From Pseudomonas taetrolens (GTDB taxonomy: Bacteria; Pseudomonadota; Gammaproteobacteria; Pseudomonadales; Pseudomonadaceae): a stretch of DNA of 64,000 bases. This document shows, piece after piece, positions 54,014 through 64,000 of the stretch. Positions within the stretch are counted from its first letter, which is position 1, and each line of letters starts with the position of its first letter. Made by a program: the position numbers and the translations under genes. The notes beneath the pieces are model-generated. The model saw only the letters and a list, made by a program, of their open reading frames with translations, ran no database searches and was not told where the DNA came from. The DNA lies in the NCBI RefSeq assembly GCF_900475285.1, contig NZ_LS483370.1, forward strand, positions 1,564,001 to 1,628,000, in the 5' to 3' direction.

Positions 54014-55345
54014 TCAGTGAGTATGGTTGCTGATGCGCTCGCCCCAGGCTTTGGCTGTTGCGCAGAGCTGTTGCTCGTCCATGCGGGTCAGGCGGCCATC
54101 GTCCAGCAATTGTTTGCCGGCAACCCAGACGTGTTTCACGCAATCGCGGCCGCAGGCATAGATCAATTGTGAAACAGGGTCGTAGACGGGTTGCTGGGCC
54201 AGCCCGGAGAGGTCGAACGCAACCAGGTCGGCCGCCTTGCCCTTCTCGATCGAGCCGATATCATTTTCAAGGCCCAGGGCGCGGGCGCCGTTCAGGGTTG
54301 CCATGCGCAGGGCGCGGTGGGCATCCAGGGCGGTGGCCGAACCTGCGACGGCTTTGGCCAGCAGGGCGGCGGTGCGAGTTTCGCCAAGCAGGTCGAGGTC
54401 ATTGTTGCTGGCCGCGCCGTCGGTGCCGACCGCGACATTGACTCCCGCTTGCCACAGGCGTTCTACAGGGCAGAAACCGCTGGCCAGCTTGAGATTGGAC
54501 TCGGGGCAATGAATCACGCAGGCGTTACTTTCAACCAGCATGGCCAGGTCGTCGTCGCTGATCTGGGTCATATGCACGGCCTGGAAGCGGGGCCCCAGCA
54601 TGCCCAGTCGGGCAAGACGGGCCATGGGGCGCTCGCCATTGAGTTCGACAGCCTGCTGCACTTCGAAAGCGGTTTCATGCACATGCATCTGAATGGCTGC
54701 GTCAAGCTCGTCGGCGATGATCCGGACTTTTTCGAGATTTTCGTCGCTGACGGTGTAGGGCGCATGAGGGCCGAAAGCGATTTTTATCCTCGAATGGTGT
54801 TTCAGGTCGCCGAACAATTCGATGGCCTGGCGCAGGGCCTCATCGGCCGAGCTTGCACCGGGGATCGGAAAGTCGAGGATCGGAATCGCAATTTGTGCGC
54901 GGATGCCGCTGTTGTGCACGCGTTCGGTCGCGATCCCGGGGTAGAAATACATGTCGCTGAAACACGTGATTCCCCCCTTCAGTTGCTCGGCAATGGCTAG
55001 GTCGGTGCCATCGCGTACGAAGCCTTCATCGACCCATTTGGCCTCTGCCGGCCAGATATGTTGCTCTAGCCATGTCATCAAAGGCAGGTCGTCGGCCATG
55101 CCGCGGAACAGCGTCATGGCGGCATGGCCGTGGGCGTTGATCAGGCCCGGGCCGAGCAGCGTGTCGGGCAGCTCGCGGGTTTCGAGGGCGGTGTACTGCA
55201 AGGCTTCGTGGCGTGGACCAATGAACACGATCCGCCCGTCCCGGATGCCGACCCCGTGGTCCTTGAGGACGACACCGGCAGGTTCGACCGGCACGAGCCA
55301 GGTAGGCAAGAGTAGTAAGTCGAGGGGCGTGGTCGGTGTCGGCAT
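54014..55345 (-). CDS. mtaD: Amidohydrolase, TRZ/ATZ family (5'-methylthioadenosine/SAH deaminase, MtaD-like)
   Basis: A 443-aa zinc-dependent deaminase. In P. aeruginosa the equivalent (PA3170) turns 5'-methylthioadenosine into methylthioinosine. Metal ligands are HxH in NAHGHAAMT (about 70-72), His in [10 protein letters not shown] and MHVHETAFE, and Asp in [17 protein letters not shown] chose the ATG at 55345 ([12 protein letters not shown]). The in-frame extension to 55492 runs into mtnA. It diverges from mtnA, which also handles the methylthioadenosine skeleton. Confidence 0.92.
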   Translation of the reverse strand: MPTPTTPLDLLLLPTWLVPVEPAGVVLKDHGVGIRDGRIVFIGPRHEALQYTALETRELPDTLLGPGLINAHGHAAMTLFRGMADDLPLMTWLEQHIWPAEAKWVDEGFVRDGTDLAIAEQLKGGITCFSDMYFYPGIATERVHNSGIRAQIAIPILDFPIPGASSADEALRQAIELFGDLKHHSRIKIAFGPHAPYTVSDENLEKVRIIADELDAAIQMHVHETAFEVQQAVELNGERPMARLARLGMLGPRFQAVHMTQISDDDLAMLVESNACVIHCPESNLKLASGFCPVERLWQAGVNVAVGTDGAASNNDLDLLGETRTAALLAKAVAGSATALDAHRALRMATLNGARALGLENDIGSIEKGKAADLVAFDLSGLAQQPVYDPVSQLIYACGRDCVKHVWVAGKQLLDDGRLTRMDEQQLCATAKAWGERISNHTH

Positions 55346-55451
55346 CAAAAACGGCTTCCAGTGCTTTCTAAAAGGAGACGAAGTATACCCGAGCGCCTTA
55401 CAGGTGGGCTCGCTATAATCGGCGGCTTTGTTTCTGGGTTTGGGGGAAGGC

Positions 55452-56528
55452 ATGCGCGATCGACTGTTGGCGGCGGAAAAGGTTAAGTCCATCGATTGGC
55501 GGGGTGAAGCCCTTTACCTGCTGGATCAGCGCAGTCTGCCCTTTGAGGAAAACTGGCTGGCATGCGCGGATGCGCAGGGTGTCGCCGAGGCGATCCGCGA
55601 CGCAGTGGTGCGCGGTGCGCCCGCGATTGGTATAGCCGCGGCCTATGGTGTGGTGCTGGCGGCGCGTGAGCGAAAGGCTGCCGGAGGTGACTGGGTAGCA
55701 GCACTGGAAGACGACTTCACGTTGCTGGCCGATTCTCGCCCGATGGCAGCGAACCTGACCTGGGCCTTGAACCGGATGCGTGACCGGTTGCGGCGAATCC
55801 AGGCCAGCGCTGATGCGCTTCAGGTGCTTGAAGCTGAGGCGGTCTCGATTCATGAGAGTGATCGTGAGGCCAATCTGACGATGGCGCAACTGGGTGTCGA
55901 GCTGATTCGTCGGCACCAGGGAAATGCGCAGGCCGTGCTGACCCACTGCAACACCGGTGCGTTGGCAACCGGTGGTTTCGGGACGGCGCTGGGAGTGATT
56001 CGGGCGGCCTGGCTGGACGGCATGATCGAGCAGGTTTACGCAGGCGAAACCCGGCCCTGGTTGCAAGGTTCCCGCCTGACCGCGTGGGAGCTGGAGAGCG
56101 AGGGTATCCCGGTGGCGCTCAATGTCGACTCGGCGGCGGCGCATATCATGAAAACCAAGGGTGTGACGTGGGTGATTGTGGGAGCGGACATTATTACCGC
56201 CAACGGTGATGTGGCGAACAGGATAGGCACGTACCAATTGGCGGTTAACGCCATGCACCACGGTGTGCGCTTTATGGTGGTTGCCCCCAGCGCTACGATC
56301 GACATGGCACTGGCCAGCGGTGAGGACATTGCCCTTGAAGAGCGTGACGGCAGCGAGCTGCTGGATGTAGGTGGCGTTCGGGTGGGTGCCAATGTCCGGG
56401 GGTTCAACCCGGTGTTTGATGTGACGCCGGCCGATCTGATCGACGTCATCGTGACCGAGAAGGGTATTGTCGAGCGTCCGGATGCGGCAAAAATGGCGCA
56501 GCTGATGTGTCGCAAGCGTTTGCATTGA
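55452..56528 (+). CDS. mtnA: Methylthioribose-1-phosphate isomerase
   Basis: Methionine-salvage enzyme isomerising methylthioribose-1-phosphate to the ribulose form. The 358 residues include [15 protein letters not shown] (about 46-60), the catalytic Cys in [18 protein letters not shown], and the Asp in [19 protein letters not shown]. The ATG at 55452 ([10 protein letters not shown]) has GGGGGAAGG upstream. A perfect TATAAT at 55414-55419 could be its -10 element, though no good -35 is visible. Confidence 0.95.
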   Translation: MRDRLLAAEKVKSIDWRGEALYLLDQRSLPFEENWLACADAQGVAEAIRDAVVRGAPAIGIAAAYGVVLAARERKAAGGDWVAALEDDFTLLADSRPMAANLTWALNRMRDRLRRIQASADALQVLEAEAVSIHESDREANLTMAQLGVELIRRHQGNAQAVLTHCNTGALATGGFGTALGVIRAAWLDGMIEQVYAGETRPWLQGSRLTAWELESEGIPVALNVDSAAAHIMKTKGVTWVIVGADIITANGDVANRIGTYQLAVNAMHHGVRFMVVAPSATIDMALASGEDIALEERDGSELLDVGGVRVGANVRGFNPVFDVTPADLIDVIVTEKGIVERPDAAKMAQLMCRKRLH

Positions 56529-56857
56529 GGTGCATCGCGGCCGCATGAAGCAGTCAATCACGAGCCTGGTGGCGCGGGTCATTTGCCGCTCTCGGCCCCT
56601 CTGAGCGCGCTCAGGCCGATAACCGGCTCGCTTACTGTGATCCATGCGCATCTGAGGGATAGGTGCGTGGCGGCGTTTGTGATAACATTCGGCGGTTTCC
56701 AGGGTGGCCCACAATGGTTGCCCTTACTGCGCAAATCCGTAGCATAACTCGTTGATTTGTCGTAAGTCGTTGCATGGCACGTGGTCAGCAGCGGCGAGCT
56801 TCGTTCGTCCCGAATGGATGTGGCGAAGTTTCACCCGAAAAAGGAATCAGGCTTCTC
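56529..56857. other. Upstream region of gyrA
   Basis: 329 bases without a convincing gene. It includes the perfect 14-base palindrome CTGAGCGCGCTCAG (56601-56614), which could be an mtnA transcript end or an operator. An in-frame extension of gyrA to 56774 has no similarity to GyrA and is rejected. Confidence 0.6.
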
Positions 56858-59494
<2,637 letters not shown>

Positions 59495-59505
59495 GCGGAC
59501 ACACA

Positions 59506-59533
59506 GGGGGGGCGGATGAAAATTCGCCCCCTT
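59506..59533 (+). terminator. Terminator of gyrA
   Basis: GGGGGCG (59508-59514) pairs with CGCCCCC (59525-59531) around a 10-base loop, followed by TTGTTGT. It lies 13 bases after the gyrA stop. Confidence 0.7.
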
Positions 59534-59566
59534 GTTGTATGTCCCGTATGAAAGTATCGACCACCT

Positions 59567-59592
59567 GCAGGAGCGAGCTTGCTCGCGATAGC
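59567..59592. repeat. Single REP element of the GCGAGC type
   Basis: GCAGGAGCGAGCTTGCTCGC and the following GATAGC match the common Pseudomonas REP core, a palindrome GCGAGC-TT-GCTCGC. It lies between gyrA and serC. The related pair is at 23578-23664. Confidence 0.8.
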
Positions 59593-59697
59593 AGCAACGC
59601 GGTTTGCCGTTCGGGCCGCAGTTCGCTCCGCATCAGGTCAGTGTCGACTGATATCATGATTTATCGCGTGACCCACCAAATCAGAGTGAGAGTGGAT

Positions 59698-60783
59698 GTG
59701 AGCAAACGAGCCTATAACTTCTGCGCAGGTCCTGCTGCGCTCCCTGAAGCCGTCCTGTTGCGTGCCCAGTCCGAGTTGCTCGACTGGCACGGCAAGGGCC
59801 TCTCCGTCATGGAGATGAGCCACCGCAGTGATGAGTTTGTATCCATTGCGACCAAGGCCGAGCAGGATCTGCGGGACCTGCTGTCTATTCCCTCGAACTA
59901 TAAGGTCCTGTTTCTGCAGGGTGGCGCCAGCCAGCAATTTGCTCAAATTCCGTTGAATCTGCTGCCCGAGAATGGCAAGGCAGATTACATCGACACCGGC
60001 ATCTGGTCGCAAAAGGCGATTGAAGAGGCTTCGCGCTTTGGTCGCGTGAACGTGGCAGCAACGGCCAAGCCTTATGATTACTTCGCCATTCCAGGCCAGA
60101 ACGAGTGGAAGCTGTCGAGTGATGCGGCTTACGTTCATTACGCGCCAAATGAAACCATTGGTGGCCTGGAATTCGACTGGATCCCGCAAACCGGTGATGT
60201 ACCGTTGGTCGCTGACATGTCCTCCGACATTTTGTCGCGCCCGGTGGATGTCTCGCGTTTTGGCATGATTTACGCAGGCGCCCAGAAAAACATCGGGCCA
60301 AGCGGTATTGTGGTCAACATTATTCGTGAAGACCTGCTGGGGCGTGCGCGCACTATCTGTCCAACGATGCTTGACTACAAGGTCGCAGCGGATAACGGTT
60401 CGATGTACAACACGCCGCCGACACTGGCCTGGTATTTGTCTGGCCTGGTGTTCGAGTGGCTCAAAGAGCAGGGCGGGGTTGAGGCGATCGGCAAGCTCAA
60501 CGAAGTCAAGAAGCGCACTCTGTATGACTTTATCGATGCAAGCGGCCTGTACAGCAACCCGATCAACAAGTCTGACCGGTCCTGGATGAACGTGCCGTTC
60601 CGTCTGGCGGATGACCGTCTCGACAAGCCATTCCTCGTGGGTGCCGAAGCGCGCGGCCTGCTGAACCTCAAGGGGCATCGTTCGGTAGGCGGCATGCGTG
60701 CATCGATCTATAACGCTGTGGACATCACCGCGGTTAATGCGTTGGTGGCGTACATGGCAGAGTTCGAAAAGGAACACGGCTAA
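59698..60783 (+). CDS. serC: Phosphoserine aminotransferase
   Basis: PLP enzyme of serine and pyridoxine biosynthesis. The 361 residues begin SKRAYNFCAGPAALPEAVL and include FLQGGASQQFAQIPLN and the PLP lysine in YAGAQKNIGPSG (about 190-201). I chose GTG 59698, which gives the family length; the ORF extends upstream through a REP element to 59539, which is unlikely. The stop TAA overlaps the pheA ATG by one base (TAATG), so the genes are coupled. Confidence 0.96.
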   Translation: MSKRAYNFCAGPAALPEAVLLRAQSELLDWHGKGLSVMEMSHRSDEFVSIATKAEQDLRDLLSIPSNYKVLFLQGGASQQFAQIPLNLLPENGKADYIDTGIWSQKAIEEASRFGRVNVAATAKPYDYFAIPGQNEWKLSSDAAYVHYAPNETIGGLEFDWIPQTGDVPLVADMSSDILSRPVDVSRFGMIYAGAQKNIGPSGIVVNIIREDLLGRARTICPTMLDYKVAADNGSMYNTPPTLAWYLSGLVFEWLKEQGGVEAIGKLNEVKKRTLYDFIDASGLYSNPINKSDRSWMNVPFRLADDRLDKPFLVGAEARGLLNLKGHRSVGGMRASIYNAVDITAVNALVAYMAEFEKEHG

Positions 60784-61877
60784 TGTCTGAGCAAGAACTC
60801 AAGGCGCTGCGCGTGCGTATCGACAGCCTGGACGAAAAGGTTCTGGAGCTGATCAGCGAGCGCGCCCGCTGCGCTCAAGAAGTTGCGCGGGTCAAAATGG
60901 CTTCGCTGGCAGAGGGTGAAGTGCCGGTATTTTATCGGCCTGAACGTGAGGCGCAGGTGCTCAAGCGCGTCATGGAGCGCAACAAGGGGCCGTTGGGTAA
61001 TGAAGAGATGGCGCGTTTGTTCCGCGAGATCATGTCTTCCTGCCTGGCGCTGGAGCAGCCGCTGAAAGTGGCGTACCTGGGGCCGGAAGGTACCTTCACT
61101 CAGGCCGCGGCGATGAAGCACTTCGGGCATGCCGTCATCAGTAAGCCAATGGCTGCGATCGATGAAGTTTTCCGTGAAGTGGCGGCGGGTGCTGTCAATT
61201 TCGGTGTGGTGCCGGTGGAAAACTCCACTGAAGGGGCTGTGAACCATACGCTGGACAGCTTCCTTGAGCACGACATGGTGATTTGCGGCGAAGTCGAGCT
61301 GCGCATTCACCATCACCTGCTGGTTGGCGAGAACACCAAGACCGACAGCATCAGTCGCATCTACTCCCACGCACAGTCGCTGGCTCAATGCCGCAAATGG
61401 CTGGACGCGCATTACCCGAATGTCGAGCGTGTTGCTGTGTCGAGCAATGCCGAGGCAGCCAAGCGGGTCAAGGGCGAGTGGAACTCGGCGGCCATTGCGG
61501 GTGATATGGCCGCAGGCTTGTATGGGTTGACCCGTCTGGCTGAAAAGATCGAGGACCGTCCGGACAACTCCACGCGGTTCCTGATGATTGGTAATCAGGA
61601 AGTGCCGCCGACCGGTGACGACAAGACCTCGATCATCGTGTCGATGAGCAACCGTCCAGGTGCGTTGCATGAGCTATTGGTGCCGTTCCATGAGAACGGT
61701 ATCGACCTGACGCGCATCGAAACACGTCCTTCGCGTAGCGGTAAATGGACCTATGTATTCTTCATCGATTTTGCTGGCCACCACCGCGACCCATTGGTTA
61801 AAAGTGTGCTGGAGCAAATCAGTCAAGAAGCAGTCGCACTTAAAGTGCTGGGTTCTTACCCTAAAGCGGTTCTCTGA
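60783..61877 (+). CDS. pheA: Bifunctional chorismate mutase/prephenate dehydratase (P-protein)
   Basis: Turns chorismate into phenylpyruvate for phenylalanine. Its 364 residues comprise an AroQ-type chorismate mutase (1-90; LRVRIDSLDEKVLELISERARCAQEVARVK), prephenate dehydratase (about 95-275; AYLGPEGTFTQAA and NSTEGAVNHTLDSF) and a C-terminal ACT domain that senses Phe (NRPGALHELL, IETRPSRSGKW). It lies in the serC-pheA-hisC-tyrA/aroA cluster. Confidence 0.97.
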   Translation: MSEQELKALRVRIDSLDEKVLELISERARCAQEVARVKMASLAEGEVPVFYRPEREAQVLKRVMERNKGPLGNEEMARLFREIMSSCLALEQPLKVAYLGPEGTFTQAAAMKHFGHAVISKPMAAIDEVFREVAAGAVNFGVVPVENSTEGAVNHTLDSFLEHDMVICGEVELRIHHHLLVGENTKTDSISRIYSHAQSLAQCRKWLDAHYPNVERVAVSSNAEAAKRVKGEWNSAAIAGDMAAGLYGLTRLAEKIEDRPDNSTRFLMIGNQEVPPTGDDKTSIIVSMSNRPGALHELLVPFHENGIDLTRIETRPSRSGKWTYVFFIDFAGHHRDPLVKSVLEQISQEAVALKVLGSYPKAVL

Positions 61878-61888
61878 GGCGGTCATAC

Positions 61889-63001
61889 ATGAGTGGTGAT
61901 TTTCTCGCCCTGGCACAGCCGGGCGTGCAACAACTTTCGCCTTACGTCCCGGGCAAACCCGTGGATGAACTGGCGCGTGAACTGGATATCGATCCGGCCA
62001 CCATCGTCAAGCTGGCAAGCAACGAAAACCCGTTGGGTGCAAGCCCTCGCGTGCTGGCGGCCATTGGTGAAGCGCTGGCTGAGCTGACGCGTTATCCGGA
62101 CGGCAATGGTTTCGCGCTCAAGCAGCTGTTGGCCGGGCGCTGCGGTGTGCAGCTCGATCAGGTGACGCTGGGCAACGGCTCCAACGATATTCTGGAGCTG
62201 GTCGCACGGGCTTATCTGGCGCCGGGTCTGAATGCCGTGTTCAGTGAGCATGCATTTGCCGTGTATCCGATCGTCACTCAGGCGGTGGGCGCGCAGGCGC
62301 GTGTCGTGCCGGCCAAGGAATGGGGGCATGACCTGCCAGCCATGCTTGAGGCCATCGACAGCAATACCCGCGTGGTCTTCCTGGCGAACCCGAACAACCC
62401 CACCGGTACCTGGTTTGGTGCGGATGCGTTGAACGAGTTTTTGCAGGATGTACCCGAGCGCGTTCTGGTCGTGCTGGACGAGGCTTACATCGAATATGCA
62501 GAAGGTGGTGATCTGCCGGATGGCCTGGAATTCCTTTCGGCTTATCCAAACCTGCTGGTGTCGCGTACGTTTTCCAAGGCTTATGGTCTGGCTGCCCTGC
62601 GAGTGGGCTACAGCCTGTCAACGGCGGTGGTTGCAGATGTGCTGAACCGGGTTCGTCAGCCATTCAATGTCAACAGCCTGGCGCTGGCTGCGGCCTGTGC
62701 CGCGCTGCAGGATGTTGACTACCTTGCTGAAAGTCGCCGTCTTAACGAAGCGGGCATGCTGCAGTTGCAGGACGGCTTTCGTGAGCTGGGGCTGGGCTGG
62801 ATTCCTTCGCGGGGCAATTTCATTGCGGTGGACCTTGGGCGAGAGGCAATGCCGGTTTATCAAGGCTTGCTGCGCGAAGGCGTGATTGTGCGTCCGGTGG
62901 CCAACTACGGCATGCCGAACCACTTGCGTATCACCATTGGCCTGCCGGCAGAAAACGCGCGTCTGCTTGAAGCGCTAGGCAGGGTTCTTGCTCGTGGTTG
63001 A
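61889..63001 (+). CDS. hisC: Histidinol-phosphate aminotransferase
   Basis: PLP enzyme of class I/II. The 370 residues show KLASNENPLGASPRV, NGSNDILELVARAYL, ANPNNPTGTWF, the PLP lysine in SRTFSKAYGLAALRVGY (about 222-238), and NHLRITIG. Within an aromatic cluster this paralogue (HisC2 in P. aeruginosa) probably also transaminates aromatic 2-oxoacids. It begins 11 bases after pheA; tyrA/aroA starts 4 bases after its stop. Confidence 0.95.
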   Translation: MSGDFLALAQPGVQQLSPYVPGKPVDELARELDIDPATIVKLASNENPLGASPRVLAAIGEALAELTRYPDGNGFALKQLLAGRCGVQLDQVTLGNGSNDILELVARAYLAPGLNAVFSEHAFAVYPIVTQAVGAQARVVPAKEWGHDLPAMLEAIDSNTRVVFLANPNNPTGTWFGADALNEFLQDVPERVLVVLDEAYIEYAEGGDLPDGLEFLSAYPNLLVSRTFSKAYGLAALRVGYSLSTAVVADVLNRVRQPFNVNSLALAAACAALQDVDYLAESRRLNEAGMLQLQDGFRELGLGWIPSRGNFIAVDLGREAMPVYQGLLREGVIVRPVANYGMPNHLRITIGLPAENARLLEALGRVLARG

Positions 63002-63005
63002 TGTC

Positions 63006-64000
63006 ATGTCGGTAAAGCCTGTCGTAGGTCGGCTGGTCGTTGTCGGGTTGGGCCTGATTGGTGGATCCTTCGCTAAAGGCATGCGCGAAAGCGGTTTGTG
63101 CACGGAGGTGGTGGGGGTCGATCTTGACCCGGAATCCCGTGCGCTTGCCGTGGAGCTGGGTGTTGTCGATCGCTGTGAGGCGGATTTGGCAACAGCGTGC
63201 CGTGATGCAGATGTCATTCAACTGGCCGTGCCGATCCTGGCCATGGAAAAAATGCTCGGGTTGCTGGCGGGCATTGATCTTGGCAAGGCCGTGTTGACCG
63301 ATGTGGGCAGTGCCAAAGGCAATGTCGTGCGGGCTGCGGCGCAGGCATTCGGTGCGATGCCTGCATGCTTTGTTCCCGGGCATCCGATTGCCGGTTCCGA
63401 GCAAAGCGGCGTCGAGGCTTCCAATGCCAGCCTGTTCCAGCGGCACAAGGTGATTTTGACGCCTGTGGCTGAAACTGACGCGCAGGCGCTGGCGCTGGTC
63501 GACATGATGTGGCGAGCGCTGGGGGCGGACGTCGAGCACATGCAGGTCGAGCGTCACGATGAGGTGTTGGCTGCAACCAGTCATTTGCCTCATTTGTTGG
63601 CTTTCGGGCTGGTGGACTCTCTGGCCAAGCGTAATGAAAATCTGGATATCTTTCGTTATGCGGCGGGTGGTTTTCGCGATTTTACAAGAATCGCCGGAAG
63701 CGACCCGGTAATGTGGCATGACATTTTTCTCGCCAATCGCGAAGCAGTGTTACGCACATTAGATACGTTTCGCAGCGATCTCGACGCCTTGCGCGACGCG
63801 GTCGATGCTGGGGACGGGCATCAATTGCTGGGCGTTTTTACCCGCGCCCGGGTTGCTCGCGAACATTTCAGTAAAATCCTGGCCCGCCGGGCTTATGTGG
63901 ACCCTATGAATTCAAATGATCTGATTTTCCTGGCTGAACCTGGTGGCAACGTAACCGGGCAGATCCGTGTGCCGGGCGACAAGTCCATTTCGCACCGTTC
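63006..64000 (+). CDS. tyrA: Fused prephenate dehydrogenase / EPSP synthase, partial
   Basis: The frame opens at ATG 63006 (MSVKPVVGRLVVVGLGLIGGSF) with the NAD Rossmann glycines, followed by GHPIAGSEQSG and TSHLPHLLAFGL, all typical of TyrA. Without a stop it runs into MNSNDLIFLAEPGGNVTGQI and PGDKSISHRS, the start of AroA (EPSP synthase), at about residue 301. The gene leaves the window at 64000 with 331 codons visible. This tyrA-aroA fusion, about 745 aa when complete, is known in Pseudomonas. It joins the shikimate step with tyrosine synthesis. Confidence 0.95.
   Translation, partial: MSVKPVVGRLVVVGLGLIGGSFAKGMRESGLCTEVVGVDLDPESRALAVELGVVDRCEADLATACRDADVIQLAVPILAMEKMLGLLAGIDLGKAVLTDVGSAKGNVVRAAAQAFGAMPACFVPGHPIAGSEQSGVEASNASLFQRHKVILTPVAETDAQALALVDMMWRALGADVEHMQVERHDEVLAATSHLPHLLAFGLVDSLAKRNENLDIFRYAAGGFRDFTRIAGSDPVMWHDIFLANREAVLRTLDTFRSDLDALRDAVDAGDGHQLLGVFTRARVAREHFSKILARRAYVDPMNSNDLIFLAEPGGNVTGQIRVPGDKSISHR

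Noticed and set aside
63006..64000. tyrA-aroA fusion as a novel event
   Set aside because: The fusion is real in this sequence but already known in Pseudomonas, so it is annotated and not listed as a finding.

Overview
This 64 kb window is ordinary chromosome of a fluorescent-type Pseudomonas (gammaproteobacteria). Supporting signs are a fused nuoCD gene, a monomeric NADP isocitrate dehydrogenase beside the dimeric one, a fused tyrA-aroA gene, the NAGGN osmoprotectant operon, Pseudomonas-style REP repeats, and gene orders shared with the P. aeruginosa segments nuoA-aceA-purB-icd-clpA-ftsK-serS and yciK-mupP-ubiG-mtnA-gyrA-serC-pheA. I see no prophage, IS element, CRISPR array, rRNA or tRNA.

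Layout. 1-8.5 kb: the start of the nuo operon (nuoA, nuoB, nuoCD running off the left edge), isocitrate lyase, a small secretin-like protein, a GNAT enzyme, the RoxA-type ribosomal oxygenase and purB. 8.5-15 kb: nudJ-mnmA-hflD, then idh and icd back to back. 15-18.3 kb: cspD diverging from clpS-clpA. 18.3-23.7 kb: a Na/Pi cotransporter split by an in-frame amber codon, then the Mg2+ P-type ATPase mgtA with a long structured leader holding small ORFs. 23.7-25.5 kb: infA and two N-degron aminoacyl transferases. 25.9-33.4 kb: ftsK-lolA-rarA-crcB-serS-cysG. 33.5-38.3 kb: the NAGGN operon. 38.6-46.4 kb: mnmC, polyphosphate:AMP phosphotransferase, fumC, a DUF2059 protein, bolA, trhO and a DsbA-like protein. 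46.4-51.7 kb: an ABC exporter, a GGDEF-EAL membrane protein and a TenA-like protein. 51.8-56.5 kb: yciK-mupP-ubiG-mtaD, with mtnA diverging. 56.9-64 kb: gyrA, serC-pheA-hisC-tyrA/aroA (aromatic amino acid, serine and histidine metabolism), running off the right edge.

Most genes are housekeeping. The least explained DNA is regulatory. (1) The region upstream of mgtA has a sigma70-like promoter, a 37-codon upstream ORF, three hairpins (one hiding the ribosome binding site of a 79-aa small protein, with an alternative pairing that would free it), and a 12-codon leader ORF whose codons form one arm of another hairpin. (2) The 278-nt region ahead of the NAGGN operon has interleaved inverted repeats able to form a pseudoknot and an AlgU-like promoter. 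(3) The Na/Pi transporter amber stop. (4) Uncharacterised palindromes and a Fur-box-like site near nuo and aceA. All regulatory claims come from reading the sequence and need folding, comparative or expression tests.
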